DNA of 64,000 nt from Channallabes apus (lineage: Eukaryota; Chordata; Actinopteri; Siluriformes; Clariidae), in the NCBI GenBank assembly GCA_030522415.1, contig CM060105.1:12921206-12985205 (forward strand), read 5' to 3'. Of the stretch, positions 44,600-56,256 are shown in pieces (within the stretch, counting starts at the first letter, position 1; each line of letters opens with the position of its first letter). The position numbers and the translations under genes were made by a program. The notes below the pieces were generated by a model that had not been told where the DNA came from, searched no databases, and saw nothing but the letters and a program-made list of their open reading frames with translations.

Positions 44600-47500
44600 G
44601 TTACATTTTGAACTCTGGTCAAATAATACTGCTTGTCATAAAGTTTTTTGAGCTGTTGTTTTCCTCTGTGTCTGCTACTACAATCTAACTCTTGATTGCT
44701 GGACACTGCTTCAATAACGCTAATTATACTGATGTTTACAAACTGAGTTGTGGATTAGTTACCTATCGTGTCCTCGGTGCACAGGATCTACTGCGATCTG
44801 CTCGCCTGCATCACTGCTAACATCACTGGAACTGTTCTGTCAAGTAGCCCTCCCTAAGCCACCCACCCAGCTGTCTGAGTCTCTTTGAATATAACGTCAG
44901 CGTTGGTTAGCAAGCCAGGCTAACGCTAGCAGGCAAGCTAAGTGCTGTGATTACCGGGTGCTTCTCCTGCCACGGTGACGCCCATAAGATACACCGCAGA
45001 TGAACTCCTAAAACTCAACACCGCGCTCCTCCCAAGATGCCTTGAAGTCATTAAATCACTTCACCTCCTGAGACGGCCACCCTATGTGCATAGGGCTGTT
45101 CGTCACAAGTTTATGACGGATATAATTCCGGCTATTCCTGTGGTTACCGGCCATGCTTCCCTGCGAAGACGTCTCCAACGCAAACCACACCCATCACCTG
45201 CCAATCTCCGGACCCTGGCCTGCGTGGACAGCTCTGCACCCACGTACAGGATAGCCTCCTTCATGTTACAGAACATCAGATCCATAAACAATAAAGTGCT
45301 ACTTATCCATGACATTATCCCAGAGAAAAAAATAGACTTTCTATGTTTAACTGAAACATGGCAGAGCCAGCAGGACTTTGTCAGTCTCAATCAAGCTACC
45401 CCACCTGGCTACACATACATACAAAAGCCTCATTGCCTGGGTCGTGGTGGTGGACTTGCTGTTATACACAATTCTGATATCTTGGTCAAAGAACATCCTG
45501 TCAATGCTTCATCCTTTGAGTGTCTCCATCTTGCTCTGACTGGGATTGCACAGCTACAAGTGGTCCTTGTATACCGACCACCCAAAGCCTCCACCTGTTT
45601 CCTCCCTGAGCTATCGGAGCTGCTTGCCACCGTCTGCCCCATGTCCCCATCTACCATTCTACTAGGTGACTTTAACATCCATGTGGACTCTGGCAGCTGC
45701 TCTTTTGCGGCTGATTTTCTGTCACTTTTGGATTGTTTTAACATCACCCAACATGTGCCTGGCCCCACCCACATCAAAGGACATACCCTGGACCTGGTGT
45801 GCACCACTGCCACACCACCATTACACCTCCAGTGCACGGACCTGGCCATATCAGACCACCATGCTGCTATGTTCTCTGTTCCTCTGCCCCTACTCAGGCA
45901 ACGCCACTTACAGACCATCACCTTCAGGAAGACCAAAGAGGTGTGCCTGCCCCTGCTCTCCAGTGCCTTAGAAACTCACCTTGCTGCTCCTGCCTCTGGC
46001 CTCTCAGTGGCCACCCTGGTGGAACACTACAACACTGCTCTCTCCACAAGTCTGGACTCTGTGGCCCCTCTAGTCACGCGTTCAGTCTCTTTCTCCCGAC
46101 CTGCTCCCTGGTTCACTCCCGAGCTCCGCCTTATGAAGTCAACTGGTCGTCGGCTGGAGCGACTCCACAAAAAAATCCGGCCTCACTGTCCATCTCGAGG
46201 CGTACAAGGACCATGTCAGGAACTACAAGCAGGCTCTCTCCAAGGCTAAAACTCACTACTACTCCATGCTCATCAATAACCAACAACATAATCCTAGAAA
46301 GCTTTTTTCTACTATCAACCGCCTTCTTCGTCCTCCTGACACCTCCCAGCCATCTGATGCTGCTGATCTGTGCTCTAGGTTACAGGACTTTTTCAAAAAC
46401 AAGGTTGACGCCATCCACCAACAGCTCCTGTCTACAACTCTATCTCCCACTCCACAACGGCAGGGAGTTCAACCTCCTGGTGCCCACCAGCTAGTGCAGG
46501 ACATCTCCATCCCTGCTGCCTGCCCACCACAGCACAACCTCTCCTCCTTCAGCACACTGGACATTGACCAGGTCACCGACCTGGTGTCCAAAGCCAAGTC
46601 ATCTACCTGTAAGTTAGACCCCATGCCTACCTCGCTGGTTAAATCATGTCTTCCTGTTCTCAGCCACACTATGATGACAATCATCAACACGTCCCTGGAG
46701 TCTGGTGAGGTGCCGTCAAGCCTCAAGACTGCTGCGGTCATCCCCACCCTGAAAAAGCCTGGTCTGGACCCTGATGACCCAAATAACTATCGTCCCATCT
46801 CCAACCTTCCCTTCCTGAGCAAAATCTTGGAAAGAGCAGTGGCTGCCCAACTCCAACAGCATATGTCCCACCATGAGCTCTTTGAACCTCTACAATCTGG
46901 TTTCAGAGCCCACCACAGTACAGAGACTGCCCTTGTCAAAATCACAACCGACCTCCTTACTGCTGCTGACAATGGCCTTATTACCATCCTCATCTTACTG
47001 GACCTCTCAGCAGCTTTTGACACAGTCTCACACACCATCCTCTTAACACGGCTCTCAGAGTTCACTGGACTATCCGATACAGCACTTTCTTGGTTTCAGT
47101 CATATTTATCAAACCGGCAACAATACGTCACCCTGAAAGATTCACACTCCACAACAAAAACAATCAACCATGGGGTCCCCCAGGGATCTGTGCTTGGCCC
47201 CCTTCTCTTCACCATATACATGCTCCCTCTAGGACAAATTATCCGCTCTCATGGACTCAGTTTTCATTGTTACGCTGACGATATACAACTGTACATCAGC
47301 ACCAAACCCTCTGCCCAACTCCCCCCAATGCCTCTTGTCCACTGCTTGCAAGATATTAAAACCTGGATGACCACCAATCTTCTCAAACTAAACAGCAGCA
47401 AAACGGAGCTCATGGTGGTGGCACAGGCACCACTGCTTAGGAAGGTTGGGTACCTCCACCTGTATGTGGATGGCTGTTCCATCACTCCATCCCCTGAAGT

Positions 47501-48218
47501 CTGCAATCTGGGCATCATCCTGGATCATTTCAGTCTCATATCAAAATAATTACCAAATCTGCCTTCTATCACCTAAGGAACATCTCCAGACTCAGGCACT
47601 CACTCTCTGTTTCAGTAACAGAGACCCTCATCCATTCTTTCATCTCCTCCCGTCTGGACTATTGCAATGCCATCTTGTCAGGTCTGCCAAACAAAGCCCT
47701 GGATAGATTGCAATATGTCCAGAATGCTGCTGCAAGGGTTCTAACAGGCACTAGGCCCTGGCACCACATCACTCCCATTCTCAAACAGCTTCACTGGCTC
47801 CCCATCAAATCCCGCATCAGTTACAAAGTCCTCCTCCTCACCTACAAATCTCTCCATGGACTGGCTCCCCACTACCTTGCTGATCTCCTTCACCCCTACA
47901 CTCCTCTGAGGTCCCTGCGGTCCTCTTCTAAGGGCCAGCTGATCGTCCCCCGCAGCAGACTCAAGACCTTTGGCGATAGAGCCTTTAATGTAGCTGCCCC
48001 CAATCTCTGGAACAAGCTACCCCCTCATGTCCAGTGTGCCCCCTCACTACCCCTGTTCAAAACGTACCTCAAAACACATCTCTTCACAGAGGCCTTAGGC
48101 CTCTAGTCCCCCCTCCCCCACGTACATGCTTACATTTAACATGCCTCATACTGTAAATCGACCTTGGGTATTTTGAAAGGCGCTATATTATTATTATTAT
48201 TATTATTATTATTATGCT
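44600..48218 (+). mobile_element. L2-clade LINE with ATT tail
   Basis: One ORF with endonuclease and RT, broken twice, then a short 3' UTR and terminal GCGCTATATTATTATTATT (ATT)n at about 48183-48214. TTGAAAGGCGCTATAT is a typical L2 3' end in fish. The 5' boundary is uncertain. Confidence 0.85.
44975..48106 (+). pseudogene. L2 LINE endonuclease-RT, two frame breaks
   Basis: The endonuclease reads MLQNIRSINNK, CLTETWQS, LLGDFNIHVDS and ISDHHAAMFS; the RT reads LLDLSAAFDTVSH, NHGVPQGSVLGPLLF and catalytic CYADDIQLYIS. The C-terminal part reads RLQYVQNAAARVLTG and FNVAAPNLWNKLP. Frame changes fall between about 46190 and 46266, and near 47525. Otherwise it is uninterrupted, so inactivation is recent. 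Confidence 0.9.
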
Positions 48219-48552
48219 GGGTGATTAAGCTCACAGGTCTAGGAAAAGTCATGAAAGGAGCGTCCTGGAATTTGTTTGAGTGTGAAGTATTTTTTTTTTC
48301 ACGTGTGCGGTCAAATGACCGGTGCTCAGCGCTTCTAGTGTTAAATAAGAGTCGAAGAAGGGTTACTGTGCAAGATGAGAAGAGGGAGAGGGAGGGGTTT
48401 GATTCCTCCTCTCCTCTTATTTTAGCTTCACACTTACTGCTGTTTGTGCTTTTGGTGTTTATAAAAATGAGAAGGTGCAGTGAAAGCTTTGAGGATCTGT
48501 TTGATCATTTGTACTAGTGTTAGTTCATTATGTCTTATTTTATTTCCTTCAG

Positions 48553-48747
48553 CATCAGGTGTGATACAATTAAAGGGAGAAATTGGTCAGCTCTGGTCTC
48601 AGTGCTCAACTCAGAAACCTCCAATCTGAGAGAACTGCATCTGACTGTGAAGACACTCGACCTGTCTCAGTATAAACTAACAGACTCAGGAGTGAAGCAT
48701 CTCTCTGCTGTACTGGAGAATCCTCACTGTAAAGTGGAGACACTGAA
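48553..48747 (+). CDS. NLR LRR exon 1
   Basis: TTCCTTCAG acceptor, 195 nt, phase 2-2, GTAAGA donor. Reads [41 protein letters not shown], then [12 protein letters not shown]. LRRs of the RI type (LxxLxLxxNxLxDSGVKxLSxxLExPxCKLExL) form the ligand-sensing horseshoe. The first unit is atypical: it lacks the CNL motif and reads CDTIKGRN. Confidence 0.85.
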
Positions 48748-49177
48748 GTAAGATCATCTCTCTGAGTCACAATAAAAGCAGCGGTTAATAGTTTATACAG
48801 TGTTTTAGTAACTGACATTTTTCTGCACAAATATATTACTCACTAATATTAATAATAATAATAATAATAATACAGTTAGATACATTTTACAACATCTTTA
48901 AAGTAAATGTTAAACCAGGATGTAATGTTGAAGTGTGTCATTGTGTGACATGAAAAATGAAATCATTATTTAAACACTGCATTTTTTATTTTATTTGGAT
49001 ATATTTATTTAATATTAAAATTTGATTATATAAATTATCTAAGTGTGACAAATATACAAAAAAAACATAAAAAGAAGGTGTAAATCTGTTGATTTTGTAG
49101 GCTCACCATCTTAAAAGTAAAATAATAACCCATGATATAAGTGTGTTGATGAAGTGTGTGTCATTGTGTCTTTGCAG

Positions 49178-49354
49178 GTTGGTGTATTGTGGTGTCTCAG
49201 ATGAAGGCTGTGCTGCTCTGACTTCAGCTCTGAGATCAAACCCCTCACACCTGAGACACTTGGATATGTCCTATAATAATAATCTAGGAGACTCAGGAGT
49301 GAAGTGTGTCTCTGCTGTACTGGAGAATCCTGACTGTAAACTGGAGACATTGAG
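49178..49354 (+). CDS. NLR LRR exon 2
   Basis: 177 nt, phase 2-2. Reads [40 protein letters not shown] and [11 protein letters not shown]. One RI-like repeat pair. It is nearly identical to LRR exons 3 and 4 in units 2 and 3. Confidence 0.92.
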
Positions 49355-49599
49355 GTAAGATCATCTGTCTGAGAGTCACATGACCTGCTCCTCAGTAAGA
49401 CACATTCTCGAATAGTGAGACTGAAGCAGAGGTTTTAGGTTCATCATCAATGTCCTGAGGAGGAACATTGTTCCTTTTCACTGCACACTAATGATTTGTC
49501 ACAGAGTCTTTATCACAGAGAGGATTTATAAACTGTGGCAGTAAAATTCACTTTTTGATCATTAAGGACAGTCAGATGAGTCTCTGTAGTCTAAATCTA

Positions 49600-49787
49600 G
49601 GCATTTGGCAGACGCTCTTATCCAGAGCGACTTACATTTTTTTTTTAAATCTCATTACACATCTGAGCAGTTGAAGGTTAAGGGCCTTGCTCAAGTGCCA
49701 AGAGTGGCAACTTGGTGGTTGTGGTGTTTGAACCTGGGATCTTCCGAACTGTAGTCCAGTGCCTTAACCACTGAGATACCCCTGGCC
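49600..49787 (-). mobile_element. tRNA-SINE, unit 1
   Basis: Minus-strand copy of the SINE at 14892 (tail CATTTGGCAGACGCTCTTAT, head GGTATCTCAGTGG reversed). It is also present in unit 2 at 53371-53559, so it was there before the duplication. Confidence 0.9.
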
Positions 49788-50018
49788 CACTGTAGTGTGT
49801 GTACAGCTTGTGTCAATTCTTATAAAACAATCCCACTCTTCAGATTTGTCCTTTTTGTGACATCCACACAATTTTCCTAAAAAACAAATGAAATGTTTTA
49901 GACCTTCTTCCAGCTCGGGGCTGGAAGAAGGTCTTCTTTCCCTGGAAGAAGAAACTTCCCCCAGGGGAGCATGTTATATTTTTACTGAGTGAATCAGAAA
50001 GTTTATACACAGCTCGCC

Positions 50019-50021
<3 letters not shown>

Positions 50022-50099
<78 letters not shown>
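50022..50099. repeat. GT microsatellite, unit 1
   Basis: About 39 GT units uninterrupted. Unit 2 has only GTGTGTGTG at 53767-53775, so the array expanded in unit 1 (or shrank in unit 2) after duplication. Confidence 0.9.
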
Positions 50100-50102
<3 letters not shown>

Positions 50103-50199
50103 GGGAGAGAGAGATATTTCACATTTAAAAGATTTATCATTGAGCGACAATTCCGAGCTGGTTTTCTGAATATAAACCATATATATATATATATATAAG

Positions 50200-50262
50200 A
50201 ACACCTACCAAGAACATGATCTGAACAGAGTAACTGCTCAGATCATGTTCTTGGTAGGTGTT
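50200..50262. repeat. 25-bp inverted repeat beside AT run
   Basis: Arms AACACCTACCAAGAACATGA (continuing TCTGA) at 50200-50224 and the exact reverse complement at 50238-50262, with a 13-base spacer. The left arm is absent from unit 2 while the right arm is present (53960-53985), so the left arm arose in unit 1 next to the (AT)n run. Confidence 0.9.
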
Positions 50263-50800
50263 GTTTATATATATATGTATATATCATTATGTGTAAATGT
50301 GTGTGTTGGTGCTTGCAGTAGGACTGTTATGGGTTAGAATCACAGCTGTAGTTCTGTCGGAGCGCACCGGCACCACATTTAATCACTTTTCTCTCCAGGT
50401 GAGGAGAAACAGGGTTTAAGTTGCCATAGTTACCCTAAAGTGAGTTGAGTGATTCATGTTGTTAATTCCTGCACTGAGTAAAATACACAGAAACATTCCA
50501 CCTTAAAAGTTACCAGAGAATGTAGCTGTGTTGCTAGCTAATGCTAACTAATGAAATTAAGAGATGAAATAAAGTAATAGCACTACAGCTCTGGTAAGTA
50601 TATCTAGATCACATTAATTGTTTGTTAGTTTTCCTGATGTGGGGCTGCTATAAATAGGTATTTACCAGATGTGAGAGATATTATTATACACATATGTCAT
50701 GATCAGCAGCAGGTGCTTTACTACGAATATGGTGACCATCAGAAAATACATTGAGTATCAGATACGCTCTGTTTTAAAGTTATTGTTTATTAATCTTGTC

Positions 50801-50869
50801 TTCTGAATTTAGACACACTGTGAGGTTAATACTGCTAACTGTAGCTTTTACTGGCTTTCAGTAACAATA
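50801..50869 (+). repeat. 69-bp segment, inverted relative to unit 2
   Basis: Reads TTCTGAATTTAGACACACTG at the start and CAGTAACAATA at the end. The reverse complement occupies the same site in unit 2 (56188-56256), with collinear sequence on both sides. GTC / GAC flank it in both units. It lies in an intron. Confidence 0.92.
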
Positions 50870-51780
50870 GACATGTTGTGTGTGGATATAAGAGAGTTAT
50901 TTCACCATGATGGACTTAATTTCACCTGTTTAGTGATATAAAGTGATATTAGTCATATAAAATTAAAAACCGGACTGATATGGAGTTACATCTTTGGGCA
51001 ATCGGTAGGTTAGTGGCTAATGGCTAACAGGTAGCCTTCTTTAACAAATAATTTTGGTTTTCATTTTATATAACTGAACATTCACAATATTACAGTCGAC
51101 CAGTCGCTGCAGAAAAATCCCTTTTTTCCTCATGTTATGTTCATTACAGGTTCAAAATGCAGGAGAAACGGCTGTGAAATGCCTTATAACATCCCCAACA
51201 TAAGTGGCTTTAAAAGAGGGTATATTTTTCCCAACCATTTTTGGTATCTTTGTACTGAATGGTTAGAACAATGCAGGTCACCAAAGGGTCGTTCCAGGGC
51301 AGTTTATTTAATAATTAGCACTCGGCCGCCGGGACAACTTGTATTTTTTCCTTGTCACTGTGAAAAGAACTTAAAATGGGCCGTCGTTTTTTATCGTATG
51401 CATAAGTGTAGTACATCATTTAAATCTGTAAAGGGTCTACATTTATTTATGTACACTCACAATATCCATAAAACACTGTGCTTTTGTAAAATAAAGAAAA
51501 TGAACAGGGTCGCTTTCAGCCGTCTCCGTCTCCGCTCTCTCATATCTTTCTGAAACGCTAAAACGAACTGGAACACCATGAATACTGCACACACAGACAT
51601 GAGAAATATCTCTATAGAAAGCTTTAAAGGATCTACTTTTCAAAAATCTACTTTTAAATGAAGCAAGTTAAATCAAATACAAATATCCTCAATTTATCGG
51701 TATAAATTCAACGAGAGGTACAGTCTGTCTATATGATGATGCTCTGAGACAGGACACGCCCACACGCTAGTCACAGGGAA

Positions 51781-51945
51781 ACAGTCAGGGTAATCTACAT
51801 ACAAGGCCACGCCCCCAACACATGCTCTCTCTCTCACACACACACACACACTGATTCAGTGAGTTCTCTGTGCGTTTGTAAGGTGTCATGTGCTGTACAG
51901 GTTTCTGAAGCTCTACAGAATGTTCTGGACAGTGGGAGGAGTTTA
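51781..51945 (+). repeat. Copy B of the dispersed NLR-region segment
   Basis: ACAGTCAGGGTAATCTACAT...GGACAGTGGGAGGAGTTTAG. Has the GGCCACGCCCCC block and a CA run, like 13102-13242. Confidence 0.85.
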
Positions 51946-52634
51946 GAAGTCTTATATAATCCTTATTCTGTTAATAGAAAACTGATACTTTATTTTTCCT
52001 TGTTTTGTCTTTGGCCAGCTTATATGTAAATAAAACACTGAGATATTACACTTCTAACAATAACTAAAAGATTATACACTATAAGATAATTAATTAAAAG
52101 TCTTGGAGTCAGATATTTAAATCACAAAGTTAAAACACACATTTGACCTTCAGCTGACCTTGTACTCCATTGTGGTACTTGTTACTATACAAAAGTCATC
52201 CTCGCTCTACAGCAATTATGTACACGTGTATAAGACTTTTACACAGTACTGTACATTTTATTTACTGTAAAATTTTATTTATTAATAAATTATCAGTCAG
52301 TAATATTGTTTATTAAAGACATGAGTTTTGATTCTCCTCAAAAGTAACACTTTAGGCCTGAAATTAGTATAACTTGGTTTATATTAATGATGGTGTTTGC
52401 TTTCACCCTGATTCAGACTTTTACTTCCTTGATTCTGCAGTAATATAAATCTATAGTGTTATATAAATGTCTAGTGTTATTAAACAAAGGTTATGGAGAA
52501 ACAGGTTTATTCCCCCTGTATAGTGCACTATAAGTCTGTTAGAGAACCATTTTGTAGACTCTCAAACTATAAAATAAAATATTAATCCATGGTGTAAATG
52601 TGTTGATGAAGTGTGTATCATTGTGTCTCTGCAG

Positions 52635-52811
52635 GTTGTGTGATTGTGGTGTCTCAGATGAAGGCTGTGCTGCTCTGACTTCAGCTCTGAGATCAAACCC
52701 CTCACACCTGAGACACCTGGATCTGTCCTATAATAATAATCTAGGAGACTCAGGACTGAAGTGTGTCTCTGCTGTACTGGAGAATCCTGACTGTAAACTG
52801 GAGACACTGAG
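52635..52811 (+). CDS. NLR LRR exon 3
   Basis: 177 nt, phase 2-2. Reads [40 protein letters not shown] and [11 protein letters not shown]. Has LCD where exon 2 has LVY, at a position on the LRR concave face (inference). Confidence 0.92.
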
Positions 52812-53370
52812 GTAAGATCATCTCTCTGAGAGTCACATGACCTGCTCCTCAGTAAGACACATTCTCTAATAGTGAGACTGAAGCAGAGGTTTTAGGTTCA
52901 TCATCAATGTCCTGAGGAGGAAGATTGTTTCTTTTCACTGCACACTGATGATTTGTCACAGAGTCTTTGGGTCAGATGTACGTATGTGAGAAGCTGCAGC
53001 ACAAAACCTGACTTGATGCGACTGCAGTGTGTCTGAAATGACTGTGAAATTTACTACAACACTGTAACTAATCACACAAACTGCAGCTGAGACACAAACT
53101 AACTGCACTGTGTGAGCTGCAGGGTTTAAAAGCAGCAGTGACATTCTCATAGATGAACATTAGTTCTGTTACTGAGGATTATTTCACTACATCTGTCTAT
53201 CTGCTATGAACAGGGTTGCCAGATCTGTGTTACAGAAGCAGTTCAGTGAACAATCAGTATTAAACCCTTGCATATTTCCTCAACAGTGTAGAGGATTTAT
53301 AAACTGTGGCAGTAAAATTCACTTTTTGATCAATAAGGACAGTCAGATGAGTCTCTGTAGTCTAAATCTA

Positions 53371-53559
53371 GGCATTTGGCAGACGCTCTTATCCAGAGCG
53401 ACTTACTTTTTTTTTTAAAAATCTCATTACACATCTGAGCAATTGAGGGTTAAGGGCCTTGCTCAAGTGCCCAACAGTGGCAACTTGGTGGTTGAGGTGT
53501 TTGAACCTGGGATCTTCCGAACTGTAGTCCAATGCCTTAACCACTGAGATACCCCTGGC
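53371..53559 (-). mobile_element. tRNA-SINE, unit 2
   Basis: Paralogous to 49600-49787; same flanks (GTCTAAATCTAG before, GGCCCACTGTAG after). Confidence 0.9.
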
Positions 53560-54427
53560 CCACTGTAGTGTGTGTACAGCTTGTGTCAATTCTTATAAAA
53601 CAATCCCACTCTTCAGATTTGTCCTTTTTTTGACGTCCACACAATTTTCCTAAAAAACAAATGAAATGTGTTAGACCCTCCTCCAGCTCGGGGCTCAACT
53701 TCCCCCAGGGGAGCATGTTATATTTTTACTGAGTGAATCAGAAAGTTTATACACAGCTCGCCCAGAGTGTGTGTGAGGGGGAGAGAGAGAGAGATATTTC
53801 ACATTTAAAAGATTTATCATTGAGGGACAATTCCGAGATGGTTTTCTGAAAATGATAACGATGAGGTTTGGATCCTAAAGCTCTAAGTGTTACTATAGAG
53901 TAAACACACACAATGTCACACACTTCTGCTGCTGCCGTATCGTTAGATAAACAGAGTAACTGCTCAGATCATGTTCTTGGTAGGTGTTGTTTATATATAT
54001 ATCATTATGTCTAAATATGTGTGTCGGTGCTTGCAGTAGGACTGTTATGGGTTAGAATCACAGCTGTAGTTCTGTCGGAGCGCACCGGCACCACATTTAA
54101 TCACTTTTCTCTCCAGGTCGGGAGAAACGGGGGTTAAGTTGCCATAGTTACCCTATAGCAGTGGTTCTCAAAGTGTGGGGCGTGCCCCACTAGTGGGGAA
54201 TACAGACATGACAGGTGGGGCGCAATGAACGGGAGGAAATTAGTGGAAAATAACAGGAAAGTACCTATTCTAATTCATGATTTTCTTTATTGATAATGAA
54301 GAGCGTACGCTCAAAACTAAACAATCACACACAAATAAATGGATCATTAATACAAGTAAATTTAAAATAACATCAGTTGAGGGCCGAGAGAAAAAGTGGA
54401 ACCATAGTGCAACAATAATGGTTTAAC

Positions 54428-54506
54428 GTCGGACAAACTTGAGCAGCGCTGCCCAGTGGGTCGCGCAGGTTTGTGATTCGAGCAGCGCTGCTCAAGTTTG
54501 TCCGAC
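54428..54506. repeat. 24-bp inverted repeat in hAT element
   Basis: Arms GTCGGACAAACTTGAGCAGC (then GCTG) at 54428-54451 and its exact reverse complement at 54483-54506, around a 31-base spacer containing GTGGGTCGCGCAGG. A related GCGCAGGTTTGTGATTCG block recurs near 54653. Confidence 0.9.
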
Positions 54507-54746
54507 TCTGACAGAAATAAACCGCGCCGACCATCAAAATACATTTTACCCCGCTGGGATGCGCACGTACAATCCAGGCATGGCAAGGCGGAAAGCATAT
54601 TAAACAGTCCTGACATTTTAAATAAATTGTTTTTAAATAAAACACAGTGGGTTGCGCAGGTTTGTGATTCGAGCAGCGCTGCGCGATCCACCGGGCTGCG
54701 CAAATAAACCAGATCATCACTGCACTATCCAGATAGTCGCGCTGCG

Positions 54747-55100
54747 ATGTATTTGCGCAGATATTTGGTTCAATCGGGTGCCGCGGGTGTGTTTGGCTTC
54801 ACATACACTTCGACAATGAAAGAAGATGGTGCAGCAGCAGTGAGTTTGCTTACATGTGACAAAACCAAGAATGAGGAGATTGTAAAGAAAAAAGCTGCCT
54901 CGTCTGTGGTGTGGAATTGGTTTGTATATAAGAAAAGTGATACGAATGAGATGAAGGTGATTTGGAAGGTACACAAGTGCACTGTTTTAACAAGTGGTGG
55001 AAACACGTCAAACCTTTTCTATCATCTGCAATCCAAGCATCCAAATGAATATGGCCAAAGTAAAAAAAAATGCGGCAAACCTCAGCAATTCACATTTTAA
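54747..55100 (+). pseudogene. BED zinc-finger segment 1 in hAT element
   Basis: Reads SVVWNWFVYKKSDTNEMKVI, WKVHKCTVLTSGGNTSNL, then FYHLQSKHPNEYG. The H..H end (HLQSKH) is intact but the first zinc cysteine is W (WKVHKC). Typical of ZBED hAT transposases. It ends with stop at 55100 without a catalytic core. This segment differs from the family of segment 2. Confidence 0.7.
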
Positions 55101-55243
55101 TAAAATTACATCAAAAAATAAAATTATGTAAAACAATTTCTTTGTGTTTTCATTTTTATTCATGCATTTTCAGATACAAATTGCTATATTGTGATATATA
55201 TCGTTATTGAGTTACAAAATTGCTTCTACCGTGATAGAAGATT

Positions 55244-55582
55244 TTGTTTATATCACCCACCACTAATGAAGTCTATCTTGAGCTTGGATTCATGGTGGGG
55301 ATGGTGGGGACAGAAGAGAGACCCGTGTGTGTTTTGTGTCTTAAACTGCTGGCAGCAGGCCGCATGAGACCCAACAAATTAGGAAGACACTTAGAGACAA
55401 CACACTCCAGTCACGTTAATAAACCACTGGACGTCTTTGAAAGAAAGCTGGCAGAATACAGACAGCAGGAGAATCGCATGGTAAAATCTGAATCAGTGGA
55501 CAGCAAAGCACAAATGGCTTCATTCAAAGTTCCATACAGAATTGGCCAGTGCAAAAAAAACAAAACTACAAACGATTGCTGA
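55244..55582 (+). pseudogene. BED zinc-finger segment 2 (ZBED5-like) in hAT element
   Basis: Reads YLELGFMVGMVGTEERPVCV, LCLKLLAAGRMRPNKLGRHL, then ETTHSSHVNKP, and RKLAEYRQQENRM. The VCVLC and H...H ligands are present. ZBED5/SCAND3-like hAT proteins begin this way and continue with a catalytic core (PFTIGEELILPAAKD). Here a stop follows AQCKKNKTTNDC-like sequence. TATCACCCACCACTA just before (55249-55263 region) resembles a hAT right end. Confidence 0.7.
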
Positions 55583-56187
55583 GCAGCTAATAAATATGGG
55601 GTCAGTTATGCAAAGATAAGTGACAACGTAAGCCTTGTAACAATTGCACGTGTATTTTATGTTTTTAACTTGGTGGTGTTTGATCGTATTGGTTTAGGAA
55701 TTGATATTTCAATAAACAGTAAACTTAGCCGATTTCGTTATTATTTTTTGACAAGTGGGGCTTGAAAATTCGCTCACCCCCTTAAGTGGGGAATGACGGA
55801 AAAAGTTTGAGAACCACTGCCCTAAAGTGAGTTGAGTGATTCATGTTGTTAACTCCTGCACTGAGTAAAATACACAGAAACAGTCCACCTTAAAAGTTTC
55901 CAGAGAATGTAGCTGTGTTGCTAGCTAATGCTAACTAATGAAATGAAGAGATGAAATAAAGAAATAGCACTACAGCTCTGGTAAGAATATCTAGATCACA
56001 TTAATTGTTTGTTAGTTTTGCTGATGTGGGGCTGCTATAATTAGGTATTTACCAGATGTGAGATATGTGTATAATAATATCTGTCATGATCAGCAGCAGG
56101 TGATTTTCTACTAATATGGTGACCATCAGAAAATACATTGAGTATCAGATACGCTCTGTTTTAAAGTTATTGTTTATTAATCTTGTC

Positions 56188-56256
56188 TATTGTTACTGAA
56201 AGCCAGTAAAAGTTACAGTTAGCAGTATTAACCTCACAGTGTGTCTAAATTCAGAA
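56188..56256 (-). repeat. 69-bp segment, unit 2 orientation
   Basis: Starts TATTGTTACTGAAAGCC and ends TAAATTCAGAA; reverse complement of 50801-50869 with about one mismatch. Flanks are collinear with unit 1. Confidence 0.92.

Larger units (their letters stand above)
49092..52548 (+). repeat. Tandem duplication unit 1 (LRR exon + intron)
   Basis: Extends from the ATTTTGTAG before LRR exon 2 through SINE, GT repeat and copy B of the dispersed segment. It aligns with unit 2 (52549-57924) almost throughout. Relative to units 2 and 3 it lacks the GGGTCAGATGTACGTATGTG block after the exon. The (GT)n is about 78 bp here and nearly absent in unit 2. Confidence 0.9.
54159..55819 (+). mobile_element. 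hAT element, internally deleted
   Basis: Starts CAGTGGTTCTCAAAG, ends TTTGAGAACCACTG, with 8-bp duplications CCCTATAG (54151-54158, one mismatch) and CCCTAAAG (55820-55827). Unit 1 has the empty site CCCTAAAG near 50432. It encodes two BED-type segments but no RNase-H-like core, so it needs a helper. Confidence 0.92.

Noticed and set aside
51137..51553. A 138-residue open frame in unit 1
   Set aside because: The paralogous stretch in unit 2 has stops and indels, and there is no domain, so it is intronic sequence.
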